NCBI GenBank assembly: GCA_046154645.1
Contig: JBJXDZ010000109.1
Coordinates: 9,862 to 73,861 of the forward strand
DNA length: 64,000 nt
Source of the DNA: Ga0077555 sp046154645
Lineage (GTDB): Bacteria; Pseudomonadota; Alphaproteobacteria; Rhizobiales; Hyphomicrobiaceae
Reading direction: 5' to 3'
Part shown: positions 34,754 through 42,267 of the stretch, piece by piece
Layout: each line of letters starts with the position of its first letter
Position numbering within the stretch: position 1 is the stretch's first letter
The notes under the pieces: model-generated
The model's database searches: none
Seen by the model: the letters and a program-made list of their open reading frames with translations, nothing else
What the model was told of the DNA's origin: nothing
Made by a program: the position numbers and the translations under genes

Positions 34754-34962
34754 GGGGTGCGGGCCTCTGAGCGAACGGTCTCGGACTGAGCTTTACATTG
34801 GCACGGCGGAAGCGGCACAGCCAACCGCTCCCCTCGACCTGGCCGCAGGGCCGTCGGCGCCGGGATGGGCAACAAACTTTCGGCTGGATCACGGGTCAGG
34901 GACGTGCATTGTTACGACCCGAAATCCGGGGTCAACGCCGGATCACCCGAGGGAGGACTTCG

Positions 34963-35991
34963 ATGACCCGGAAACTATCGCGCCGGACACTGGCGCTGGC
35001 CTCGGCACTGAGCGCCGTCATAGCCGCGAGCCCGGTGCTGGCCCAAACCTATCCCGACCGCACCATCACCATGATCGTGCCGTTCGCGGCCGGCGGCGCC
35101 GCCGACGTCAGCGGCCGCATCATTGGCGAGGGCATGTCGAAGCACCTCGGCCAGACCATCGTCATCGAGAACGTCGCCGGCGCTGGCGGCTCGACGGGTT
35201 CGCTGCGCGGCAAGAACGCCAAGCCAGACGGCTACACCATCGGCCTTGGCCACATGGGCACGCACGGCGCCGCTTTGGCGACCAACCCCAAGCTGCCCTA
35301 TGATCCGCGCAAGGACTTCGACTATCTCGGCATCGTCAATCTGACGCCCAATCTGATGGTGGCGCGCAAGGACTTTCCGGCCAACAACCTGAAGGAATTC
35401 ATTGCCGAAGCCAAGAAGCTCGGCAAGGACCTGAAGATCGCGCACAACGGCATCGGCTCGCTGTCGCATCTCACCTGCCTGCAGTTCTTCCAATTGATCG
35501 GCAGCGAGCCGACCTACGTCACCTACCGGGGCTTCGGCTCGGTCGCGAATGATCTCCTGGCAGCCAAGATCGACGGCACCTGCGATCTCGTCGCTTCTGT
35601 CTCGGGCCATATCAACGGCGGTTCCATCAAAGGCTTCGGCATCACCGGTACCGAGCGGTCGCCTGTCTTGCCGAACATTCCAACCGCCAAGGAAGAGGGC
35701 CTCGAAGGCTTCACGGTGCAGAGCTGGCTCGGCCTCTATGTACCGAAGGGCCTGCCGGAGCCAATCCTGGCCAAGCTCCGCGAGGTCGTCGAGAAAGCCC
35801 TGTCCGATCCCGAGATCGTCGACAAGTTCGCCAAGATCGGCGGTGGCGTACCGAAGGGCGACATGCGCGGCCCAGCCAACATGCTGAAGCGCGTTGGCTA
35901 CGAGGTCGACGTGTGGACCGAGGCGATCAAGAATGCAGGTGGTCCACCCCCGCCCGAGGAGCCCGCACCCGCCGAGCCGAAGAAGAATTGA
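34963..35991 (+). CDS. Tripartite tricarboxylate transporter substrate-binding protein (TctC/Bug family)
   Basis: A 342-residue periplasmic binding protein with a signal peptide cleaved after SPVLAQ. The Bug-family core follows: YPDRTITMIVPFAAGGAADVSGRI, QTIVIENVAGAGGSTGSLRGKNAKPDGYT and the LPNIPTAKEEGLEGF segment. A Pro/Glu-rich tail ends the protein. Such proteins bind carboxylates and pass them to TctA/TctB. Neither partner is adjacent; a TctBA pair without a TctC lies at 47.2-49.4 kb. ATG 34963 follows GGGAGG. It likely takes up the substrate of the divergent dehydratase/hydratase operon. Confidence 0.9.
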   Translation: MTRKLSRRTLALASALSAVIAASPVLAQTYPDRTITMIVPFAAGGAADVSGRIIGEGMSKHLGQTIVIENVAGAGGSTGSLRGKNAKPDGYTIGLGHMGTHGAALATNPKLPYDPRKDFDYLGIVNLTPNLMVARKDFPANNLKEFIAEAKKLGKDLKIAHNGIGSLSHLTCLQFFQLIGSEPTYVTYRGFGSVANDLLAAKIDGTCDLVASVSGHINGGSIKGFGITGTERSPVLPNIPTAKEEGLEGFTVQSWLGLYVPKGLPEPILAKLREVVEKALSDPEIVDKFAKIGGGVPKGDMRGPANMLKRVGYEVDVWTEAIKNAGGPPPPEEPAPAEPKKN

Positions 35992-36028
35992 GGACACTGG
36001 TGACAGAGCACGCAGGGAGGAGGCTTGG

Positions 36029-36610
36029 ATGGCAGGCACGACGAAGGGTTTTCTGCTCGTCATGATGCAGCCGCCTCCTGCGTTCGAGGAGGAGTTCAAC
36101 GCCTGGTACGACAGCGAGCACATCCCCGAGCGCTTGTCGGTACCGGGTTTTCTCACCGGCCTGCGCTACGTCGCCGTCAGCGGTCATCCTCGCTATCTCG
36201 CCATGTACGATCTCGAAAGCTACGCCGTGTTGCAGTCCCCCGCCTACAACAAGGTCGGCTACGGCAATGCCAGCCCCTGGACCAAGCGCGTCACCGGTCG
36301 CGTCAAGGTGATGCGCTATGCCGGCCATCAGGTGGTGCCGGGTGACCGCATCACCAAGCCGTCATCCCGCGTGCAAGTGCTGCGCTTCAGTGGCCTCAAG
36401 GCGGGTGTTGCCACCGACCTCGCCCAGGCGGTCGCAGCCGCACAGGATGGCCGCGCCGGTTTTGCCATGCCGCGCGTCCTCGTGCACGAAACCGGAGAGC
36501 ACCTCGTCATGACCGAGATGACAGCCCCCATCGAGCCCGCCATCGATGTCGCAGCCCTCGGCGCTTTCGCCGCCAGCCTCGATCTCGTCAACACCTACGC
36601 GCCCTATTGA
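36029..36610 (+). CDS. EthD-like dimeric alpha+beta barrel protein
   Basis: A 193-residue protein with an EthD/DUF4286-like pattern near the start (EEFNAWYDSEHIPERLSVPGFLTGLRYV). A second half appears to repeat a similar barrel (VQVLRFSGLKAG ... HETGEHLVMTEMTAPI). Such ferredoxin-like barrels bind small substrates and often act as isomerases, lyases or accessory proteins in catabolic operons. It lies 37 bp downstream of the TctC gene. The last nine codons and the stop fall within the first copy of a perfect 70-bp duplication. Confidence 0.7.
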   Translation: MAGTTKGFLLVMMQPPPAFEEEFNAWYDSEHIPERLSVPGFLTGLRYVAVSGHPRYLAMYDLESYAVLQSPAYNKVGYGNASPWTKRVTGRVKVMRYAGHQVVPGDRITKPSSRVQVLRFSGLKAGVATDLAQAVAAAQDGRAGFAMPRVLVHETGEHLVMTEMTAPIEPAIDVAALGAFAASLDLVNTYAPY

Positions 36611-36654
36611 CCTGCCGCCATTCTTGTCGCCAGCGCCTCGCCGTGCTACCGCGC
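36585..36654. repeat. 70-bp perfect direct repeat, copy 1
   Basis: It covers the end of the EthD-like gene (codons for VNTYAPY and the stop) and 44 bp after it. It is identical to 36721-36790. Confidence 0.95.
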
Positions 36655-36683
36655 GATCATCAATGTGCGCTTGCGCCATAGGA

Positions 36684-36709
36684 GGGGTCAGACACATGGG
36701 TCTGATCCC
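36684..36709. repeat. R1 palindrome, copy d
   Basis: GGGGTCAGACAC-AT-GGGTCTGATCCC. It lies in the 66-bp spacer between the two 70-bp duplicate segments. Confidence 0.8.
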
Positions 36710-36720
36710 GGACTTCAATG

Positions 36721-36790
36721 TCGTCAACACCTACGCGCCCTATTGACCTGCCGCCATTCTTGTCGCCAGCGCCTCGCCGTGCTACCGCGC
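36721..36790. repeat. 70-bp perfect direct repeat, copy 2
   Basis: Identical to 36585-36654. It contains a stranded copy of the last codons of the EthD-like gene (VNTYAPY, stop) with no gene upstream in frame. Confidence 0.95.
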
Positions 36791-36892
36791 TCACGTTCTT
36801 TGCGCTTTTGCCTCAAGACGGACGCAGATCCGGTTGGGGACATCACGAGGCGACGAGGCTTGAGTGCCGTCCGTCCGCTTGCTCGTCCCCCT

Positions 36893-37012
36893 CCCCAGCG
36901 GGGAGGGGTTAGGGGTGGGGAGAACGCCCAGGCGCAGTCCTCACCGACGACGCTTGGCATCTCCACCCCACCCCTGGCCCCTCCCTTGAGGGGAGGGGGA
37001 AGCAAGCGGCGA
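36893..37012. repeat. R2 composite palindromic element, copy D (inverted and shorter)
   Basis: The end hairpins CCCTCCCCAGCGGGGAGGG and CCCCTCCCTTGAGGGGAGGG are present in the order opposite to copies A-C. The core is shorter and diverged. About 120 bp. Confidence 0.75.
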
Positions 37013-37105
37013 TTTTACTGGGCAACTTCACGCCAGTAAGGCTTGACCTGTGAGACGTGTGCCGCGCCTGGCCTGTGTCTCATCATGGCTTCGGAGACCG
37101 CTTCT

Positions 37106-38413
37106 ATGATCCCTCGCTATTCACTGCCCGAAATGGTGGCAATCTGGTCGCCGGAGACGCGCTTTCGCATCTGGTTCGAGATCGAGGCCGCCGCGTGCGA
37201 GGGCATGGCCGAAATCGGCATGATCCCGAAGGCCGCCGCCGAGACGATCCGGAAGAACGGTACCGCCGCCACTTTTGACGTCGCCAAGATCGACGAGATC
37301 GAGCGCGTCACCAAGCACGACGTCATCGCCTTCCTCACGCACCTGGCCGAGTTCGTCGGCCCCGACAGCCGCTTCGTGCACCAGGGTATGACCTCGTCGG
37401 ACGTGCTCGACACCTGCTTCAACGTACAGCTTGTCCGCGCCACCGACATCCTGCTCGCCGGCATTGATCGCGTGCTGGCAGCTCTCAAGCTGCGCGCGCA
37501 TGAGCACAAGATGACGCCCTCGATCGGCCGCAGCCATGGCATCCACGCCGAGCCGGTGACGTTCGGCCTCAAGCTGGCGCAGGCCTATGCCGAGTTTGCG
37601 CGCAGCCGCGAGCGGCTTGTCGCCGCGCGCAAGGAAGTCGCCACCTGCGCCATCTCCGGCGCCGTCGGCACCTTCGCCAACATCGATCCGCGCGTCGAGG
37701 AGCACGTCGCCAAGGCCTTGGGGCTGGCCCCGGAACCGGTCTCGACGCAGGTCATCCCGCGTGACCGCCACGCCATGTATTTCGCCACGCTCGGCGTCGT
37801 TGCCTCCTCGATCGAGCGGCTCGCCATCGAGATCCGCCATCTGCAGCGCACCGAGGTGCTGGAGGCCGAGGAGTTTTTCTCGGAGGGCCAGAAGGGCTCC
37901 TCCGCCATGCCGCACAAGCGCAATCCCGTCCTCACCGAAAACCTCACCGGCCTCGCCCGCATGGTCCGGGCCTATGCGTTGCCCGCCATGGAGAACGTGG
38001 CCCTCTGGCATGAGCGCGACATCTCGCATTCCTCGGTCGAGCGCATGATCGGCCCCGACGCCACGATCACGCTCGACTTCGCGCTCAATCGTCTGGCCGG
38101 CGTCATTGAGAAGCTGGTCGTCTACCCCGAGAACATGCAGAAGAATCTCGATCGTCTCGGCGGGCTCATTCACTCGCAGCGCGTGCTGCTGGCGTTGACA
38201 CAGAAGGGCGTCAGTCGCGAGGACTCCTATGCCTGGGTGCAGCGCAACGCCATGCCGGTGTGGCGGGGGCAAGGGGATTTCCTGACCCTGCTGAAGGCGG
38301 ACACGGATGTCGCCAAAGCGCTCACGGCCAAGGAAATCGAAGCCCTTTTCGACCTTGGCTATCACCTCAAGCACGTCGATACGATTTTCGCCCGCGTGTT
38401 CGGCCGGGGGTGA
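37106..38413 (+). CDS. purB: Adenylosuccinate lyase
   Basis: A 435-residue enzyme of purine synthesis. It splits SAICAR and adenylosuccinate, releasing fumarate, in the cytoplasm. The family signature GSSAMPHKRNP is at residues ~264-274. Other conserved segments are TKHDVIAFLTHLAE, QGMTSSDVLDT, GRSHGIHAEPVTFG and ERDISHSSVERM. ATG 37106 gives MIPRYS, the usual start of the alphaproteobacterial protein, with GGAG 9 bp upstream; ATG 37085 is possible. The stop overlaps the next gene (TGATG). Confidence 0.97.
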   Translation: MIPRYSLPEMVAIWSPETRFRIWFEIEAAACEGMAEIGMIPKAAAETIRKNGTAATFDVAKIDEIERVTKHDVIAFLTHLAEFVGPDSRFVHQGMTSSDVLDTCFNVQLVRATDILLAGIDRVLAALKLRAHEHKMTPSIGRSHGIHAEPVTFGLKLAQAYAEFARSRERLVAARKEVATCAISGAVGTFANIDPRVEEHVAKALGLAPEPVSTQVIPRDRHAMYFATLGVVASSIERLAIEIRHLQRTEVLEAEEFFSEGQKGSSAMPHKRNPVLTENLTGLARMVRAYALPAMENVALWHERDISHSSVERMIGPDATITLDFALNRLAGVIEKLVVYPENMQKNLDRLGGLIHSQRVLLALTQKGVSREDSYAWVQRNAMPVWRGQGDFLTLLKADTDVAKALTAKEIEALFDLGYHLKHVDTIFARVFGRG

Positions 38414-38802
38414 TGCCTCGCCACCCATCCCGCCCACGCCTGCTGCTGGCCCTCGCCCTGATCATCGCGGCGGGTCTCCTCTGGCGCTATGCGCCGCTGG
38501 ACCTCTCGCCGGGGCCGAAGAAGTATGGCGGCTCGGCCCTCTACGGCGCCATGCTGTACGTGCTGGTCTTGATAGCGCGACCGAGACTGGCGCCACCGAC
38601 AGCAGCGGCCGTAGCCTTTGTACTGGCCGCATCCGTCGAGCTGTTCAAATTGGTGCAGCTGCCATGGCTGGATGCCGTCCGCCTGACGTTGCCCGGGCAA
38701 CTCCTGCTGGGCCGTGTGTTCAGCGGCTGGAGCTTCCTTGCCTATGCCGCCGCCATCATCGCCGCCGCACGGATCGATCTCCGCAGCCGGCTCAAGGCCT
38801 GA
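38413..38802 (+). CDS. DUF2809-like small membrane protein
   Basis: A 129-residue protein with four hydrophobic spans. The pattern PKKYGGSALYGAMLYVLVLIARP, AASVELFKL and DAVRLTLPGQLLLGRVFSGWSFLAYAAA matches the DUF2809 family, whose function is unknown. Its ATG overlaps the purB stop by one base, so it is translationally coupled. Confidence 0.75.
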   Translation: MPRHPSRPRLLLALALIIAAGLLWRYAPLDLSPGPKKYGGSALYGAMLYVLVLIARPRLAPPTAAAVAFVLAASVELFKLVQLPWLDAVRLTLPGQLLLGRVFSGWSFLAYAAAIIAAARIDLRSRLKA

Positions 38803-38918
38803 TCTCGCCCCATGGCGTTTGCCATTCAGCGACGAGCGCCCCTGCAACTCGCAGTTGTCGCTTGATCCTTGCCAAGAAGTATCGGATCGTCCGACCGCGA
38901 CACACGCGGGAGTTCCTC

Positions 38919-39761
38919 ATGTCAGTTTCGGTGCTGCAGAATCCGGCCGGGGCACGAATTGCGGCTGAACGGCCACGGCGTTTCCTCTCCGACATCGTCA
39001 TCGACTATGGACCCGTCGATGTCCTCGGCCGCCTGTTCCTGAAGGCCGACACGGAACTGGCCGAGAAGGGCGTCACCCTCGAGTTCACGACGCTCAAGGA
39101 AATGAAAAAGGTCAACGAGGCCAACCGCGACAGCTGGCGGCCGCTGCTGCCGATGTTCGATCATGAGCTGACACCGGTGCTGCCCGAGAACAGCTTCGCC
39201 ATGCTGGCCCGCGACAGCAAAGGCGACGTCATCGGCGCCCAGGGCGGATTGCTCTACACGCTGACGCAAGCCAACCTGAAGCAAGAATTCGAGAGCCTGC
39301 GCTTCTTCTACCGCGATCCCGCCACCCAGCCGCTGCCCGGCGAAATGGCCCGCATTACCGCGCCGATCGCCTCGGAGATGTACGGTCGCGTCGCCTTCGT
39401 CGGCGCCGTCTGGTACCGTAAGGACTGGCGCAGCAAGGGCCTGGTGATGCCCATGGGCCGCATCAACCGCGCCTACGCCTTCACCCGCTGGTACGCCGAC
39501 TATGCGATCAGCATCATGACCGAGGAACTGGTGAACGCCGGCTTCGCCAAGAGCGCGGTCTGGCCGCACGTCGAGTGGGACATCCATCTCACCAACGTCA
39601 CCACCTTGCGCGACAAGACCTTCCGCCTGGCGCTGATCTGGACCAACGTCGAGGAGCAGCTCGCCCACTTCCGCGACTATGTCGGCCTGGATGCCGAAGC
39701 CGAAGCTTCAGCCGTTGCTCGCAACGCGCAAGTCGATGCGCGGGTCCATCAGCGACGCTGA
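38919..39761 (+). CDS. Uncharacterised protein, possibly GNAT-like
   Basis: A 280-residue soluble protein I cannot assign. The middle and end (EMYGRVAFVGAVWYRKDWRSKGLVMPMGRINRAYAFTRW, then a beta strand and an acidic helix) loosely resemble an acyl-CoA N-acyltransferase fold with its R/K-x-x-G-like pyrophosphate loop. This is weak evidence. GGAG lies upstream of ATG 38919. Its 3' end overlaps the convergent gene at 39708 by 54 bp. Confidence 0.65.
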   Translation: MSVSVLQNPAGARIAAERPRRFLSDIVIDYGPVDVLGRLFLKADTELAEKGVTLEFTTLKEMKKVNEANRDSWRPLLPMFDHELTPVLPENSFAMLARDSKGDVIGAQGGLLYTLTQANLKQEFESLRFFYRDPATQPLPGEMARITAPIASEMYGRVAFVGAVWYRKDWRSKGLVMPMGRINRAYAFTRWYADYAISIMTEELVNAGFAKSAVWPHVEWDIHLTNVTTLRDKTFRLALIWTNVEEQLAHFRDYVGLDAEAEASAVARNAQVDARVHQRR

Positions 39762-40571
39762 CAGAAGCAGCGGTTCCCCGGCTCCCGTCTGCAGCGGCAC
39801 CAGCAGCCGCTTGTAGCGCAGTCGCGTGCGCCCCGCATGCGGCCAGCGCACGATGGCGTCGATGTCCTCGATGCGCGGCACATTGGCGACCATGGCGTCG
39901 GCATAGGTCTTCGCGATCCATCGGCCATAGGTCCGGTCCGGCTGCTCTTCGACCGGGGCGCCAACGGCGCAGGAGCGCCACGTCTCGTACTTCGAGAACA
40001 GGCCCGCACCAAGCTCATGGAACACGACGGAGCCCAAGCTCGCGTCCTGGCGCACGACCACGTAGCGATCACCAAAGGAGGCATTGAGCAACTGCATCAG
40101 CTGATGCTGGCCATTGGCGGTGGACAGCCGGGGCCAGTCCTTCATGATCGTGGTGACGGTCGCGGCAGCCTGGCCTTCGATGCTGCGCGAGGCACGCGCC
40201 AGAAACTCCTCCGGCTTGCTCTGACTGGCCTGCGCAACGAGCTGCTCAACCCGCGCCATGGCTGCGGCCTGACTTGGGATCAACTCGTTCGTCCAGTCCG
40301 TCTCGAAGATCGTGAGAACGACGCGGGCCACTTTGTTGGTGGCAAGGCGTTGCGCGAGGGCGGCCACCGCCTTCCTGGTCACAACGGCGGGACGCAACCG
40401 CACCTGATGCGACGAGCCATAGGCATTGATCGCCACGAAGCCAAGATTGATGACTGCGTATTCGGCGAATTCGCCACCGGAATAGGGTGAGTCGAAGGCT
40501 GATCTCAGTTCCCGCGACGCACCATTCCAGCAAGTGCCCTGATCGTCGATCAGCAGCATCGTCATACGCAT
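39708..40571 (-). CDS. Uncharacterised protein, convergent with overlap
   Basis: A 287-residue protein without a recognised domain. It has no clear signal peptide or membrane span. The C-terminal region (GRTRLRYKRLLVPLQTGAGEPLLLSASLMDP) is reminiscent of the end of PAS-like sensory domains in alphaproteobacteria, but this is only a resemblance. Several ATG codons cluster at the start (MRMTMLL). It overlaps the 3' end of the facing gene by 54 bp, so at least 17 codons are read on both strands. Confidence 0.65.
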   Translation of the reverse strand: MRMTMLLIDDQGTCWNGASRELRSAFDSPYSGGEFAEYAVINLGFVAINAYGSSHQVRLRPAVVTRKAVAALAQRLATNKVARVVLTIFETDWTNELIPSQAAAMARVEQLVAQASQSKPEEFLARASRSIEGQAAATVTTIMKDWPRLSTANGQHQLMQLLNASFGDRYVVVRQDASLGSVVFHELGAGLFSKYETWRSCAVGAPVEEQPDRTYGRWIAKTYADAMVANVPRIEDIDAIVRWPHAGRTRLRYKRLLVPLQTGAGEPLLLSASLMDPRIDLRVASNG

Positions 40572-40789
40572 ACTCTCCGTGCACTTAGGGAACTCGACCA
40601 GCGCCCATCACACCATGCGCGGCTTACTGTTCCCTTGCTGCAGGCGGGCCAATTGCTGCAAACGCAGCACATTTTCGAGGAAAGTCCTCTGCCGAAGTCT
40701 TGAAAGCGATCGACAGCCCGAGGCCGGGGCGGCCCCTGCCTCAAAAAGGCCACGCGCCCTTGGCCCTCTCCCTCCACCCCGGAGGAGTC

Positions 40790-41740
40790 ATGCGTTTCTG
40801 TCGTCTTGTCCTTGCCTTACTGGTGCTGCTTGGAATGGTGTCCGCCGATGCGGCGGCGCCTAAGAAACCTTTCAAGTCGCAACAGGATGTCCTGAAATGG
40901 ATCAGCGGCTACAAGGCCCGGCCTGAGCCGCAGCGGCTGCCGGACGCGGTGCGCGCCATGAGCGCCTTCGGCGTCTTCCGCGATCTCGATCAGGCCGGCA
41001 TCTACGTTGGCTTCATGGCCGGCGTGCTGGGCGCCAACTCGGCCAAGGCCGAAGCCCTGGTGGCAGCCATGTTCCCCATCCCACCCGAGGACCAAGTGGC
41101 GATCATCCGCGCCATCGCCTACTCGGGAATTCCTGAGTGGAAGGCTCTGCTCGAGAAATTCGTCGAGCGCATGCCGGCGCGCAAGGTCCTGATCCAGCAT
41201 CATCTCTACGGCAAGGCCCCGACCCTGCAAACGTTGCCGCTGCACGAGTCGCCGGCCGCCCTCGATACGCTATGGGGCTTCTACTTCGCCACCGGCAGCG
41301 CCGAGCCGGTGCGGCGCATCGTGTCGGTGCTTGGCTGGTCGCGCGACGTCAACGACGTCGAGAAGCTTACCCTCGGCAGCATGGCCAAGTGGACGCTGGC
41401 CACCAATGCGCAGAAGGACAAGGACCTGCTCGACCATCTCAAGAACGAGATGAACCGCCAGGCCAAGGACATCCAGCGCGAGCTGCGCGAGGTCATCACG
41501 GCGGCGGAGACGTTCGAAACCTCGAAGCTGCGCAAGGACGCCGTGGCCGCGATCGAGGAGCTGCGGCGCAAGGGACCACAGTCGACGCGCAACGCCACCT
41601 ATTGGGGACAGGCCGGCCAGACCGCGCTGGCGCTCGGCTGTGTGGTCGCTGGTGCCCTCGGCCATGCCGAGATCGCGGTACCGTGCGTCGTCGGCGGCGC
41701 TGTCTCATCGGCAGCTCTTCGGCTGCTGCCGTCCCAGTGA
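40790..41740 (+). CDS. Uncharacterised exported protein
   Basis: A 316-residue protein with a signal peptide (MRFCRLVLALLVLLGMVSADAAA) preceded by GGAGGAG. The body is mostly helical, with a charged coiled-coil-like stretch (LLDHLKNEMNRQAKDIQRELREVITAAETFETSKLRKDAVAAIEELRRK). It ends in a small-residue, two-Cys hydrophobic segment (ALALGCVVAGALGHAEIAVPCVVGGAVSSAA) that could insert in a membrane. I do not recognise a family. It stands alone. Confidence 0.65.
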   Translation: MRFCRLVLALLVLLGMVSADAAAPKKPFKSQQDVLKWISGYKARPEPQRLPDAVRAMSAFGVFRDLDQAGIYVGFMAGVLGANSAKAEALVAAMFPIPPEDQVAIIRAIAYSGIPEWKALLEKFVERMPARKVLIQHHLYGKAPTLQTLPLHESPAALDTLWGFYFATGSAEPVRRIVSVLGWSRDVNDVEKLTLGSMAKWTLATNAQKDKDLLDHLKNEMNRQAKDIQRELREVITAAETFETSKLRKDAVAAIEELRRKGPQSTRNATYWGQAGQTALALGCVVAGALGHAEIAVPCVVGGAVSSAALRLLPSQ

Positions 41741-42267
41741 ATGCCAAGGCCGATCCTGGGCTGTCGATTCGGCAAGCCACCGTGGCGTCCCGCGATGCGG
41801 CGTGTGGATTTTCAGCCCCATTTCGATGCTTGCATGATGCCCTTAGGGCACACATAGCATGCTACGACGCCTGCGCCGTCCGCCTGCCGGAGCTGAGCTC
41901 TTTTCTCTCGGCGCTGTCGTCCCCATCTAGAATTTCGATCGACGGGGCGCACGGCGATCGAGGCCCCCCGCACCGCACGAATCGAGCGTTGCCCGCGCCG
42001 GCGCCAATGGCCGGCCTCCCGTGCATCCAGTGTCGGCTTCGGTGGACGTGCAAGCGGCACAACCTCTGATAGCTGATACTCAGAAAACTTCTGCCCCCCG
42101 GTCCGTGCCAATCTGATGCCGCCGCGTCAGATGGAAACAAAAGTTGTATGCGCCGATATGCATAGGCGCCCTTACTGCCACGCAATTTGACGCTTCCGCT
42201 TGTGCTGCGGGAGGCGTATAAGCCCGCCGCCTGCGGCACTGCAGCAGGCATCGCAGAGAGGTGCCCA
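41741..42267. other. Intergenic region before kup
   Basis: About 527 bp without a supported gene. A nested hairpin (GCATG ... TGCCC-TTA-GGGCA ... CATGC, 41832-41862) may end the upstream transcript. Close to kup there is TTGACG at 42187 and GTATAAG near 42216, but their spacing is too long for a standard promoter. A small stem, GCCTGC/GCAGGC (42229-42249), lies just before the kup start. Confidence 0.4.

Larger units (their letters stand above)
36611..37105. other. Repeat-rich intergenic region before purB
   Basis: This gap of ~495 bp holds the rest of the 70-bp duplication, R1 copy d and R2 copy D. No gene is seen. GGAG at 37093-37096 is the purB ribosome-binding site. Confidence 0.7.

Noticed and set aside
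42187..42222. TTGACG plus TATAAG as a sigma-70 promoter for kup
   Set aside because: The spacing between the two hexamers is about 24 bp, well beyond the usual 16-19 bp.
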